49,953 nucleotides of DNA, from the NCBI GenBank assembly GCA_024282035.1, contig JAMWZR010000002.1, forward strand, positions 1 to 49,953, given 5' to 3'. Shown here piece by piece: positions 26,211 to 35,282 of this stretch; position 1 is the first letter of the stretch; each line of letters starts with the position of its first letter. Made by a program: the position numbers and the translations under genes. A model generated the notes under the pieces. The model ran no database searches and was not told the origin of the DNA. It was given only the letters and a program-made list of their open reading frames with translations. The DNA comes from Nitrosomonas sp. GTDB taxonomy: Bacteria > Pseudomonadota > Gammaproteobacteria > Burkholderiales > Nitrosomonadaceae.

Positions 26211-27851
26211 ATGCAATTAAGACGTGTAAATGGTGTTGTCAGTCGTTACTGTTTGTGGATTGTCTTGGCCTTGCTGGCGGTCGTGTCGACGACAACCCTG
26301 GCAGCGGAGGAATGGCGCTATACCGTACAACCCGGCGATAATCTCTGGAATCTGACACAGCGTCACCTGAAGGGCATGGAATACGTGCCCAAACTGCAGC
26401 AACTGAACAAAATCCACAACCCCTACGTCGTTCCACCCGGAACCCAATTGCGTATTCCCATTGCTTGGACGCGTTATTACAGCAGCGCATCGGCAAAAGT
26501 GGTCGGTGTGCATGGCAACGCACTGGTCAAACGTCCGGACCGATCCGAAATGCAGGTCGAACTGGGCATGCAATTGACGAGTGGCGATGAGATCATCAGT
26601 GCGGAAGACTCGTTCGTCATGATCGAATTCAGCGACCAGTCGCAACTGCGCGTGCAGGAAAATACCCGTTTGCGTCTGGAAAACATGCAGATACTCGGTG
26701 ACGAAGGATTGACCGATACGCTGATCGAATTGCACTATGGACGTGCGGAAAGCTCGGTACCCAAGAGAACGGACAAGAGTTCGCGATTCCGGATCAAAAC
26801 GCCTTCGGCGACCAGTTCCGTGCGCGGCACCGAGTTTCGCGTGGGTACTACCGAGCACAGGTCGATGCACAGCGAAGTGCTTACCGGTTTGGTCGAAGTC
26901 GAGGGAAAAAAACGGCAGATTCAGGTTCCCGCAGGTTACGGTACTTTCGTGGTGGGTGATTCCGCGCCGACGCAGCCTGTCAGGTTGCTGGCGGCACCGG
27001 ATGTGTCCACCACGGCACGTTATTATCAACGCCTGCCGCTGGTTATCAAGCTTCAGCCCGTGCCAGGTGCGCAAGCCTACCGGGCGCAGATTGCCACCGA
27101 TCGCGAGTTTCGCAATATGTGGAGCGAATTCACAACCTCCAGCCTGCCGTTCCGCGATGGAGACATTCCCGATGGCGACTACTGGCTGCGGATTCGCGCC
27201 ATCGAAGGCAAGGATGCCGTCATGCCGTTTGCGCTGAATGCGCGCCCGGAAGTGCCCTTTGTCATTGCGCCACAACCTGGTGGCATGGCGGAGCCTGAAA
27301 ATCAGCAATTCAAATGGGCACGCCAGTCCGAAGCGGCGCATTATGCTGTGATGATCAGCCGCGATGAACAGTTTGCCGACGGCGTCTATTTCAATCCCGA
27401 AGTTACGGACAACAGTTTGACATTGCCCAATTCGCTAACACCAGGGCATTATTTCTGGCGACTGTTTTCGGTTTCGGCCGCAGAGGGTGCGGGGCCGATG
27501 AGTGATGCCATGGCTTTCAGGGTGCCTTACCCGGCGCCGGCAGTCGGTGATCCGCAGATGGATGAAACCACCATGACTTTTGCCTGGCGGGCGCCTGAAG
27601 AGGGGCAGAGCTTTCATTTTCAGTTCGCCCGGGATCAAGAGTTCGCCGAGTTGCTGCATGACGAGGTGACTACGGCATCGCGGATCGACATGTCCAAACC
27701 GGAAAGCGGTACCTATTATCTTCGTACCAAGACCATTGAAGCGGATGGTTTTCAGGGGCCCTGGGGCGCGCCCCAGACCATTGAGGTGCCACGCGGTATT
27801 TCGCCCTGGTTCATGTTTCTGATGCTGTTACCCCTGCTCGTATTGCTATGA
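26211..27851 (+). CDS. Exported LysM-FecR domain protein with C-terminal membrane anchor
   Basis: 546 residues from the ATG at 26211, chosen for its AAGGGG site and because it gives a standard signal peptide (cleavage after TTLA-A). The upstream ATG at 26172 would only add 13 residues. Next come a LysM domain (YTVQPGDNLWNLTQRHL to GTQLRIPI, about 35-85) that binds peptidoglycan, and a FecR domain (about 95-200; SGDEIISAEDSFVMIEFSD and TPSATSSVRGTEFRVGT). Fibronectin-like repeats with PxxxFxW motifs follow to about 525, and a final hydrophobic segment (PWFMFLMLLPLLVLL) ends the protein. It is therefore periplasmic, tethered at both wall and membrane. Its stop overlaps the start of the CHASE2 gene (ATGA), and FecR-CHASE2 pairs recur in proteobacteria, so it probably feeds or senses for that protein. 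Confidence 0.88.
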   Translation: MQLRRVNGVVSRYCLWIVLALLAVVSTTTLAAEEWRYTVQPGDNLWNLTQRHLKGMEYVPKLQQLNKIHNPYVVPPGTQLRIPIAWTRYYSSASAKVVGVHGNALVKRPDRSEMQVELGMQLTSGDEIISAEDSFVMIEFSDQSQLRVQENTRLRLENMQILGDEGLTDTLIELHYGRAESSVPKRTDKSSRFRIKTPSATSSVRGTEFRVGTTEHRSMHSEVLTGLVEVEGKKRQIQVPAGYGTFVVGDSAPTQPVRLLAAPDVSTTARYYQRLPLVIKLQPVPGAQAYRAQIATDREFRNMWSEFTTSSLPFRDGDIPDGDYWLRIRAIEGKDAVMPFALNARPEVPFVIAPQPGGMAEPENQQFKWARQSEAAHYAVMISRDEQFADGVYFNPEVTDNSLTLPNSLTPGHYFWRLFSVSAAEGAGPMSDAMAFRVPYPAPAVGDPQMDETTMTFAWRAPEEGQSFHFQFARDQEFAELLHDEVTTASRIDMSKPESGTYYLRTKTIEADGFQGPWGAPQTIEVPRGISPWFMFLMLLPLLVLL

Positions 27852-30688
27852 TGCCATTGCGCAATCCGCCGGGCGGGCGACAAGTTTTCATGGTGCGGAT
27901 GCTGGTGTTATTGATTGCGGTAATGCTGCTGGCTTATACGGAAGCGCTGGAGCGCTTCGATTTTATCGTGTATGACAAGCTTTGCCTGTTGCAACAACAT
28001 CAAATCCGGAACGGCGACGTCGTCATCATCGCCATCGATGACGAAAGTCTGACGACGCTTGGGCCTTGGCCATGGTCACGGGCTGTACATGCCGAGCTGA
28101 TCGACCGGCTGGCCTCGATCGACAACACAGCCATTGCCCTGGATTTACTGTTCATGGAAGCCCATGACGGCGATCCCGAAGCCGATGCGCTTCTGGCATC
28201 GGCCATTGCTGCGCATGGTCGAGTCATTTTGCCGGTGACGGCAGTGTCTGATTCCCAATCGGCGACACTGAGACTGGCTCAACCACTGCCGATGTTTGCG
28301 CAGTTTGCCGCACTGGCACATACCGATATCGAACTGGATAGTGATGGTTTGGTGCGCCGAGTTTTTCTTTTTGCGGGTCTGGAGGAACCCTCCTGGCCTA
28401 CCTTGGGACTGGCATTGACCGATGTGACCGCTGCAAGGAAACTGCGTCACGATTGGGAGGTACGGCAAGCATCGGTAACACAGCCGAGTCATTGGGTACG
28501 GGCGCAGCAAAGATTGATACCCTATGTTGGTCAGCCCGGTACTATTCCGAGCATTGCGTATGCTCGTGTGCTGTTCGATGATCAGGCACTTGCCAGTCTG
28601 AGCGGCAAAACACTCATCGTAGGCATGACTGCTGCTGGTATGGGAATGCGCTTTGCTACGCCAGCATCCCCATCGAATCGTCAACCCATGACCGGGGCGG
28701 AATGGCATGCCAATGTGTACTCGATGATGACTCATCAACGTGCAATCCAGCATGTTTCACCGGGCATGACAGCCATTGTCTCAATAACCTGGATCTTGAT
28801 CCTGATCGCCTTGATGGCGAGGCTGCGCAAGGATCTGACCGTGCCGCTGTTGCTGGGGGGGCTGGTATTGACGCTACTGGGCTGCGCGCTGCTGCTATTA
28901 CTGGCCAACTTGTGGTTGCCTCCGGGTGCGGCCTTACTGGGAATCGTGTCGCTGTATCCGTTGTGGAACTGGCGACGAATCAATCGTTTTTTGCATGCGA
29001 TGTGGATGTCGACATTGCATTCGAGCACGGCACTGGAGTCGATCGACGACGGCGTCATCATCACCGATGCCGGCGACCATGTCATTTACATGAACAAGGG
29101 AGCGGAGAAGATTCTGTGCACCGAACTGGACCGCATCAAGGGCCGGCTCTGGCGTGAAATCCTGGATTTCTACACGCAACCGAAAACACTCGCGATGGCG
29201 CCAGTGGATTCGTTCCTGCCGAGTGTGCACACCATGGTGCCGGAAATGATCGAGTGTTCGCTCAAAACCATTCATGGCGATGAGCGCACTGTGCGTATTA
29301 CCCGCAATCAGTTGATGGACGATCATGCCGGCGTCATGGGAGCAGTGATTGCCATGACCGATATCACCGATCGTATCGAGTTGTCACGGCAGGTCGCGCA
29401 CCAACAGAGCTATGATGCGTTGACCAAGTTACCGAATCGTACCCGTCTGCTGATGCAGTTTGACAACATGATCAAGGTCACTGGGTCTGCCCAGACTATC
29501 GTGGTGTTGCTGATCACGCTCGACAATTTCAAGAAAATCAATGACGCCATGGGGCATCATGCGGGCGACAAGCTGCTCAGGATGGTGTCCGACCGATTGT
29601 TCGATATTGTCGAGGCGGGTGATATCGTGGCGCGTTGGGGTGGCGATGAGTTTGTGCTGTTGTCTGGCCGTTTGAATCAGGAAAGTATGGTAACCGATAC
29701 TGCGCAGAAAATTCTGGACAGCATGCAGCAGCGATTCGAGATTGATGGTTTGGACATATTTGTGTCGGTCAGTATCGGTATAAGCCAGTATCCGGACAAT
29801 GGGATGACCAGCGAGACCGTGCTGGCACGGGCAGGTACGGCAATGTATGGCGTCAAGCAGGATGGTGGCAACCAGTATGCGTTTTATTCGCCCGAGTCTA
29901 CCGTGGTGTGGACGCGTGACCAGTTGGAACTGGAACGGGAACTGCGCGTGGCGATCAAGAATGATGAGCTGCTGGTGTTGTTTCAGCCGATTGTCGATGC
30001 CAAGACACAGCAGATCGTGCGCATGGAAGCGCTGGTGCGCTGGTTGCACCCGAAACGCGGTTTCCTGTCGCCAAGCGAGTTTATCCCATTGGCCGAGGAT
30101 ATCGGGCAAATCGAGCAACTCGGTGAAATCGTGCTACGCAATTCCTGCATCGTGGCGCATCGGCTGATGCAACTCGGATACCCCGTTAAAGTCTCGGTCA
30201 ATGTGAATCCCCGACAGCTTCTGAACCGCAATTTTTCACAGACGGTTTTTCAGATCCTGCGTGAAACCGGGTTGCCGGCCAAATCGCTGATTCTGGAAAT
30301 TACGGAGAGTGCCATTGTCAATGACATGGCACGTGTCAGCAAGGTGCTAGAGGAAATAAGACAGCTGGATATCCTGATTGCCCTGGATGATTTTGGCACA
30401 GGTTACTCGTCATTGACGCTACTGCGCGAATTGCCGATCGATATCCTGAAAATTGACAAATCCTTTGTGCGCACACTGGACCAGAACTTGAACGATCTGA
30501 AAATCGTGCAGGCCATTATCGGTCTGGGCAAGAATCTCGGTCTGACGATCATTGCCGAAGGAGTGGAGACCGAGCAGCAGTCGGCATTGCTGTTGCAGCA
30601 CGAGTGTTATTTTCATCAGGGATATTATTTCAGCAAGCCCATATCCTACGATAGCCTGTATGAGATGATGAACACATCCGTACATTGA
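27848..30688 (+). CDS. CHASE2-PAS-GGDEF-EAL cyclic-di-GMP signalling protein
   Basis: 946 residues. An N-terminal membrane segment (about 15-33), a periplasmic CHASE2 sensor (about 35-300; IAIDDESLTTLGPWPWSR, LDLLFMEAHDGDPEAD), a hairpin of further membrane segments (about 303-375), PAS (400-510), GGDEF (520-680) and EAL (695-940). The cyclase motif is intact (598-602 in RWGGDEFVLL). The inhibitory RxxD is missing: EAGD occupies the site, so product feedback may be absent. The phosphodiesterase part keeps E727-A-L, LEITES, LDDFGTGYSS and AEGVE, so it should hydrolyse c-di-GMP. Overlap with the LysM-FecR gene points to one functional unit spanning periplasm and cytoplasm. The 3' end faces ppk1 39 bases away. 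Confidence 0.92.
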   Translation: MMPLRNPPGGRQVFMVRMLVLLIAVMLLAYTEALERFDFIVYDKLCLLQQHQIRNGDVVIIAIDDESLTTLGPWPWSRAVHAELIDRLASIDNTAIALDLLFMEAHDGDPEADALLASAIAAHGRVILPVTAVSDSQSATLRLAQPLPMFAQFAALAHTDIELDSDGLVRRVFLFAGLEEPSWPTLGLALTDVTAARKLRHDWEVRQASVTQPSHWVRAQQRLIPYVGQPGTIPSIAYARVLFDDQALASLSGKTLIVGMTAAGMGMRFATPASPSNRQPMTGAEWHANVYSMMTHQRAIQHVSPGMTAIVSITWILILIALMARLRKDLTVPLLLGGLVLTLLGCALLLLLANLWLPPGAALLGIVSLYPLWNWRRINRFLHAMWMSTLHSSTALESIDDGVIITDAGDHVIYMNKGAEKILCTELDRIKGRLWREILDFYTQPKTLAMAPVDSFLPSVHTMVPEMIECSLKTIHGDERTVRITRNQLMDDHAGVMGAVIAMTDITDRIELSRQVAHQQSYDALTKLPNRTRLLMQFDNMIKVTGSAQTIVVLLITLDNFKKINDAMGHHAGDKLLRMVSDRLFDIVEAGDIVARWGGDEFVLLSGRLNQESMVTDTAQKILDSMQQRFEIDGLDIFVSVSIGISQYPDNGMTSETVLARAGTAMYGVKQDGGNQYAFYSPESTVVWTRDQLELERELRVAIKNDELLVLFQPIVDAKTQQIVRMEALVRWLHPKRGFLSPSEFIPLAEDIGQIEQLGEIVLRNSCIVAHRLMQLGYPVKVSVNVNPRQLLNRNFSQTVFQILRETGLPAKSLILEITESAIVNDMARVSKVLEEIRQLDILIALDDFGTGYSSLTLLRELPIDILKIDKSFVRTLDQNLNDLKIVQAIIGLGKNLGLTIIAEGVETEQQSALLLQHECYFHQGYYFSKPISYDSLYEMMNTSVH

Positions 30689-30727
30689 TGTACGTGCACA
30701 ATGGCGTGGAGCTTGTTTCATCGAGCG

Positions 30728-32803
30728 TCAGGCCAGATCGCAATAATGTTCGAGCAACATCTGCTGTGCACTGCGAGGTTTGGCGGCACCTGGTTTCAGG
30801 CGTTTGTACGTGCCATCGCTTTGCAGCACCCAGGCTTGCGTGTTGTCGGAGAGATAATTCAGTAATCCGAATTCGAAGACGGTATCACTGGTGCGCTTTT
30901 CCTCGATAGGAAAACATACCTCGACGCGATGATGCAGGTTGCGCGTCATCCAGTCGGCACTGGAACAAAATACTAGCTCCTCGCCACCGTTGTGAAAATA
31001 ATAGACGCGGGTGTGTTCCAGGAAGCGACCGACGATCGAACGCACGCTGATGTTTTCCGATACGCCCTTGATGCCAGGGCGCAGGCAGCAAATACCTCGG
31101 ATGATCAGATCGATCTTGACGCCAACCTGGGATGCACGGTATAGCGCCGCAATGATTTCAGGATCCACGAGTGCGTTCATTTTGGCAATGATCCAGGCTT
31201 TTTTGCCGTCGCTGGCGGCGGCGATTTCCCTGTCGATGTGGGTCAGAATTCCCTTGTGCAGGGTAAATGGGGACTGCAAGAGCTTTTTCAGTCGACCGGC
31301 GCGACCCAGTCCCGTCAATTGGTGAAACAGTTTGTTGACATCCTCGCCGATGGCCTTGTCGCTGCTGAGCAATCCATAATCGGTGTAGATGCGCGCCGTG
31401 CGGGCGTGATAGTTGCCAGTGCCTAGATGGACATAGCGACGCAATGTGCGGCCCTCGCGCCTTACCACGAGAATCATCTTGGCATGGGTTTTGTAATTGA
31501 CTACGCCATATACCACATGTGCACCGGCCTGCTGCAATTCAGTGGCCAGTCCGATATTGGCTTCCTCATCGAAGCGAGCCCGCAATTCGATGACGACGGT
31601 GACTTCCTTGCCAGCACGCGCAGCGATTTTCAGTATCTCTACCACGGCGGAATCGACGCCGGTGCGATACAGCGTTTGCTTGATCGACAGTACATTGGGA
31701 TCCGCTGCGGCCTGACGCAAGAAATCGATGATCGGAGCAAAAGACTGAAACGGATGATGCAACAAGATATCACCATTGTGCAGGGCATCAAAGATATTGG
31801 AATTTTTTAGCAGCCGTCGCGGAATGTCGGGGGTAAAGCCGCCATATTTCAGTTCCGGGCGATCGACCAGATCGCAGATGGCCAACAGACGTCCCAAATT
31901 GACCGGGCCATTGACCTGATAGAGGTCGCTTGATTGTAGTCCGAATTGTTGCAGCAAGAAATGACTGAGATTATCGGGGCAGTTGTCGGCAACTTCCAGC
32001 CGTACGGCATCGCTGAAACGGCGCGATGGCAATTCGCCTTCGAGTGCGCGTCGCAAATCGTCGATTTCTTCATCGTCGATCAGCAGATCACTATCTCGCG
32101 TGACCTTGAATTGATGACAGCCGGTGACACTCATGCCCGGAAACAAATCGCCGACATGGGCGTGAATGATCGATGACAACATGACAAAATCATGATTGCC
32201 GCCACTGGATTTTGCTGGAATCTGGATGATCCGTGGCAATGAGCGCGGTGCCTGTACAATAGCCAGTCCGGAATCGCGGCCAAATGCATCCTTGCCTTCC
32301 AGCGCGATGATGAAGTACAGATTCTTGTTCAGTACGCGGGGAAAAGGATGGGCGGGGTCCAGTCCGATCGGACTCAAAACCGGCAGCACTTCATTCTTGA
32401 AATAGCGGTGAATCCAACGACTGGTTTGCGGTTTCCACTGGGAGCGGCGCAGAAGCCGGATTTTGTCCTTGGCCAGAGCGGGAAGGATCATATCGTTCCA
32501 GACGCTGTATTGCTCCTCGACAAAACAGTGGGCGGTTTCACTAACCCGTGCCAGCACATCGGCGGGCGACAGATTGTCTGTACCGGTTTGTGTCGATCCA
32601 TACTTGACCTGGTGCTTCAAACCGGCGACACGGATCTCGAAAAATTCATCCAGATTCGTACTGGCAATGCACAAAAAACGCAACCGTTCCAGCAATGGCA
32701 GATTCTCGTCCTTGGCCTGTTCGATCACGCGCCGGTTGAATTCAAGCAGACTCAACTCGCGATTGATATATAGCGCAGGATTCTTGAGATCAATGGTTTC
32801 CAT
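30728..32803 (-). CDS. ppk: Polyphosphate kinase 1
   Basis: 691 residues, typical of PPK1, which makes polyphosphate from ATP reversibly. The N-terminal domain (YINRELSLLEFNRRVI), the head domain, and two phospholipase-D-like C-terminal domains are all visible. The phospho-accepting histidine is H440 in VNYKTHAKMILV, with RTGVDSAVVEI and LGTGNYHARTARIYTD nearby. There is little Shine-Dalgarno sequence. A -10-like TAGAAT and a 12-bp palindrome lie 35-50 bases upstream. Ppx is encoded close by in the opposite direction rather than downstream in a ppk-ppx operon as in E. coli. Confidence 0.95.
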   Translation of the reverse strand: METIDLKNPALYINRELSLLEFNRRVIEQAKDENLPLLERLRFLCIASTNLDEFFEIRVAGLKHQVKYGSTQTGTDNLSPADVLARVSETAHCFVEEQYSVWNDMILPALAKDKIRLLRRSQWKPQTSRWIHRYFKNEVLPVLSPIGLDPAHPFPRVLNKNLYFIIALEGKDAFGRDSGLAIVQAPRSLPRIIQIPAKSSGGNHDFVMLSSIIHAHVGDLFPGMSVTGCHQFKVTRDSDLLIDDEEIDDLRRALEGELPSRRFSDAVRLEVADNCPDNLSHFLLQQFGLQSSDLYQVNGPVNLGRLLAICDLVDRPELKYGGFTPDIPRRLLKNSNIFDALHNGDILLHHPFQSFAPIIDFLRQAAADPNVLSIKQTLYRTGVDSAVVEILKIAARAGKEVTVVIELRARFDEEANIGLATELQQAGAHVVYGVVNYKTHAKMILVVRREGRTLRRYVHLGTGNYHARTARIYTDYGLLSSDKAIGEDVNKLFHQLTGLGRAGRLKKLLQSPFTLHKGILTHIDREIAAASDGKKAWIIAKMNALVDPEIIAALYRASQVGVKIDLIIRGICCLRPGIKGVSENISVRSIVGRFLEHTRVYYFHNGGEELVFCSSADWMTRNLHHRVEVCFPIEEKRTSDTVFEFGLLNYLSDNTQAWVLQSDGTYKRLKPGAAKPRSAQQMLLEHYCDLA

Positions 32804-32836
32804 CGGTGCGTATCCAGCCTGGACAGGACGAGTGTT

Positions 32837-32853
32837 AAAGCGCTTTATTCTAG
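32837..32853 (-). promoter_or_regulatory. TAAAGCGCTTTA palindrome abutting a -10-like box before ppk
   Basis: A perfect 12-bp palindrome at 32837-32848 overlaps by one base the -10-like TAGAAT (minus strand, 32853 to 32848). Transcription would begin within or beside the palindrome. No matching -35 is seen. It could be an operator; equally, an AT/GC-balanced palindrome of this size may be chance. Confidence 0.3.
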
Positions 32854-32914
32854 CCTACTCGACGCTGCCAAGCATGTTTCATGACGACCGGGAACGGGGA
32901 GTGTTGTATTTAAC

Positions 32915-34027
32915 TCAGTGTTTGGGGATGAGTTTCAACAGTTTTCCGTTTTCATCGTCGGTCAACAGATAGAGTGCACCATCGGGGCCTTGTACGACAT
33001 CGCGAAAACGCGTGGTTTGCATGAGTAGTTTTTCTTCGCCCAGAATGCGCTTGTCATCGGTCGAAAGCCTTACCAATTGCCGGCCGGCGAGAGCACCGAC
33101 GAACAGGCTGCCACGCCATCCCGGAAACAGACTGCCGGTGTAAAAGGTCATGCCGGATGGTGCAATGGAAGGTGTCCAGTAGTAAATGGGTTCTTCAAAA
33201 CCCTGTTCGGCATGTTCATCCTTGATCGGTACGCCGGAATAATGGCTGCCATAACTGGCCTTGGGCCAACCGTAGTTTTTTCCGGGTTGGGGAATGTTGA
33301 TTTCGTCTCCGCCCTTGGGACCATGTTCATGTATCCATAATGCTCCCGTTTGCGGATGAATGGCCGCACCCTGTACGCTGCGATGTCCATAGGACCAGAT
33401 TTCCGGTTTGCCTTGTTTGTTCTGGACAAAAGGATTGTCGGACGGCACCGAGCCATCCGGGCGGATACGGATGATCTTGCCGAAGTAATTATCGGTGAAT
33501 TGTGCCTGATCGGCATAATCCCCGCGATCGCCCAGCGTGATGAACAGATTGCCATCGGGTGCGAATACCAGGCGTGAACCGAAATGTACACCACCCTCGG
33601 TTTTGGGGAGCTGGCGGAAGATGACCTGCAATTTTTCCAGGCGGCCATCGTTCAAACGAGCCCGGGCAACAGCGGTGCCGGCCTTGTTGCCATCCGGTTC
33701 GGCATAGGACAGGTAGACCAGGCGGTTGCTTGCGAAATTGGGATCCAGTGCAACATCCAGCAATCCACCCTGCTGCTGGACAAATACGGTTGGTACGCCT
33801 TGGATGGGCTCGGAAACGCGCCCATCGGGCGTGATCGTGCGTAGTTGGCCTACTCGCTCGGTGACCAGCATATTCCCATCCGGCAGAAACGTCATGCCCC
33901 ATGGGAATCTCAGGCCACTAGCCAATACTTGCACTTCGAATTCGCTTTGCAGGCGTTGAGCCGATGCGGTGCAGGAGAGGAAAAAAATTATCAGTGCGAT
34001 GCCGTAGATGTTCAATGTGCGCTTCAT
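32915..34027 (-). CDS. PQQ-dependent aldose sugar dehydrogenase (YliI-like), exported
   Basis: 370 residues from the ATG at 34027, which gives a clean signal peptide (MKRTLNIYGIALIIFFLSC, cleaved near ASA-Q); the open frame continues to 34069 but adds a charged lead that would spoil export. A six-bladed beta-propeller of the soluble glucose/sorbosone dehydrogenase family (PF07995) follows: LRFPWGMTFLPDGNMLVTER, DVALDPNF, LVFAPDGNLFITLGDRGD, and the catalytic blade HEHGPKGGDEINIPQPGKNY. It would oxidise aldoses in the periplasm with PQQ. No PQQ synthesis gene is in the window, so the cofactor may be taken up from outside. No ribosome site stands out. Confidence 0.88.
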   Translation of the reverse strand: MKRTLNIYGIALIIFFLSCTASAQRLQSEFEVQVLASGLRFPWGMTFLPDGNMLVTERVGQLRTITPDGRVSEPIQGVPTVFVQQQGGLLDVALDPNFASNRLVYLSYAEPDGNKAGTAVARARLNDGRLEKLQVIFRQLPKTEGGVHFGSRLVFAPDGNLFITLGDRGDYADQAQFTDNYFGKIIRIRPDGSVPSDNPFVQNKQGKPEIWSYGHRSVQGAAIHPQTGALWIHEHGPKGGDEINIPQPGKNYGWPKASYGSHYSGVPIKDEHAEQGFEEPIYYWTPSIAPSGMTFYTGSLFPGWRGSLFVGALAGRQLVRLSTDDKRILGEEKLLMQTTRFRDVVQGPDGALYLLTDDENGKLLKLIPKH

Positions 34028-34119
34028 GATGTGCCGGGCAGGTTGTCGTTCGAGTAGCAAATGTAGCACTCCTGATCGCTCATCTCAACCGGATGGCAGT
34101 CATGCCAGATTGTTTGCTG

Positions 34120-35241
34120 TCATAGTGATTGCAACAGATTGAGAATGGATGTCGCAGCTGCACGGGGTGACAAGTAATGATCGAACAGCGATGCATTCAA
34201 TCTGCTCAGTCGCTGGTTTCTCTCGGTATCGTCGGCAAGCTGAATGGCCTGCTGGATCAGCGTATCCGGGTCGGTATGGCCGAACTGTTCTTGCAAGTGC
34301 GGATAAGCGGTTTGCATGTCGGGATTGTTTGCCAATGGTTCGCCCACTGCTGGAATGCCCAGAGCCATGGCTAGGCCGAATTTGGAGGACAGGCAGTTTT
34401 CCATGCCCTGTGTATAGACGAATACCTTGCAGCGTGCCAGTGTTTCGAGATAGGTCATCTGATTCAGGCGACGTTGTGCCCGGTGAGCGTATCGTGCCGG
34501 TAAGGTATGGTTGCTGGCAAATCCAATCACGCTATGGAAACGGGGGATGCTGGCAAGCTTGTCCATGACTCGAAAGCGCTGTTCCATGACCGTGGCATGA
34601 CGAGGATGATTGCGGTAGCTGGTGACATAGAATATGTCGATGTCCTTTGGGGTGTCACGAAAAGCGAGTATGTGCTCCAGTGACAGGAATTTCTTCAGGT
34701 CGCTCCGGCGATAGCGGGCAGCTTGCATATGGCCATCATAGGGCTGGTTGTGGCCCAATCCGGGTTTGTAACCAACCCATGAAGAAGGAAGAGCGAGTCG
34801 CAAACCGAGCTGTAATCGGAACGGTGGCTGAATCGGAAAGAACTGGGCGATGCTGTGGATTTTGTCGCGATACGAAAGAAGTGCCGGGGTTTGCGACAGT
34901 GTGTCTGAATTCAGATTGACTTTGAAATAGGCATCGACTGCCTGCAGCAAGCGCAGGTGATAGCCACCGATGCGTGTGTTTACATCAATGGCTTTGTCAT
35001 CGTGTGTGTCGATACAGAAATACAGAACTTTGCTGCCTTGTTGAAACCGGCATAACACCATGGCAAACAACAAATGCTGCCAGTCGCTATCCTGCACTGC
35101 GGTTTTCAATTGTTCCGGCAGGGATTGGGCAATGTGCACCCGTAATCCGTGGCTTTTTATCAGTTCATCGAATCCTTTCAGATAATAGCTGGCGTAATAA
35201 AGTCGCGAAGTATCGTAAAAAGTCAGAGTGATATCATTCAT
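34120..35241 (-). CDS. Glycosyltransferase-like protein
   Basis: 373 residues, no signal or membrane segment. The C-terminal half has the look of a GT-B nucleotide-sugar fold: FYVTSYRNHPRHATVM, then a stretch CKVFVYTQGMENCLSSKFGL followed by AMALGIPAVGEPLANNPDM, which resembles the E-x7-E-type donor site where a small sugar-binding helix precedes G-x-P-x-V. The N-terminal half is unlike families I can name. Donor and acceptor are unknown. It is the last of three minus-strand genes (cupin, aldolase, this one) with gaps of 66 and 41 bases, so a part in making or modifying a surface sugar is likely but inferred. Confidence 0.6.
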   Translation of the reverse strand: MNDITLTFYDTSRLYYASYYLKGFDELIKSHGLRVHIAQSLPEQLKTAVQDSDWQHLLFAMVLCRFQQGSKVLYFCIDTHDDKAIDVNTRIGGYHLRLLQAVDAYFKVNLNSDTLSQTPALLSYRDKIHSIAQFFPIQPPFRLQLGLRLALPSSWVGYKPGLGHNQPYDGHMQAARYRRSDLKKFLSLEHILAFRDTPKDIDIFYVTSYRNHPRHATVMEQRFRVMDKLASIPRFHSVIGFASNHTLPARYAHRAQRRLNQMTYLETLARCKVFVYTQGMENCLSSKFGLAMALGIPAVGEPLANNPDMQTAYPHLQEQFGHTDPDTLIQQAIQLADDTERNQRLSRLNASLFDHYLSPRAAATSILNLLQSL

Positions 35242-35282
35242 CGCCGCTCAGCATGAGGCAAGGCTAGGTTTCCGGTCTGCAC

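Noticed and set aside
26217-27341. 374-codon minus-strand frame opposite the LysM-FecR gene
   Set aside because: Antisense shadow without a recognisable domain; the plus-strand gene has signal peptide, LysM, FecR and coupling to the next gene.
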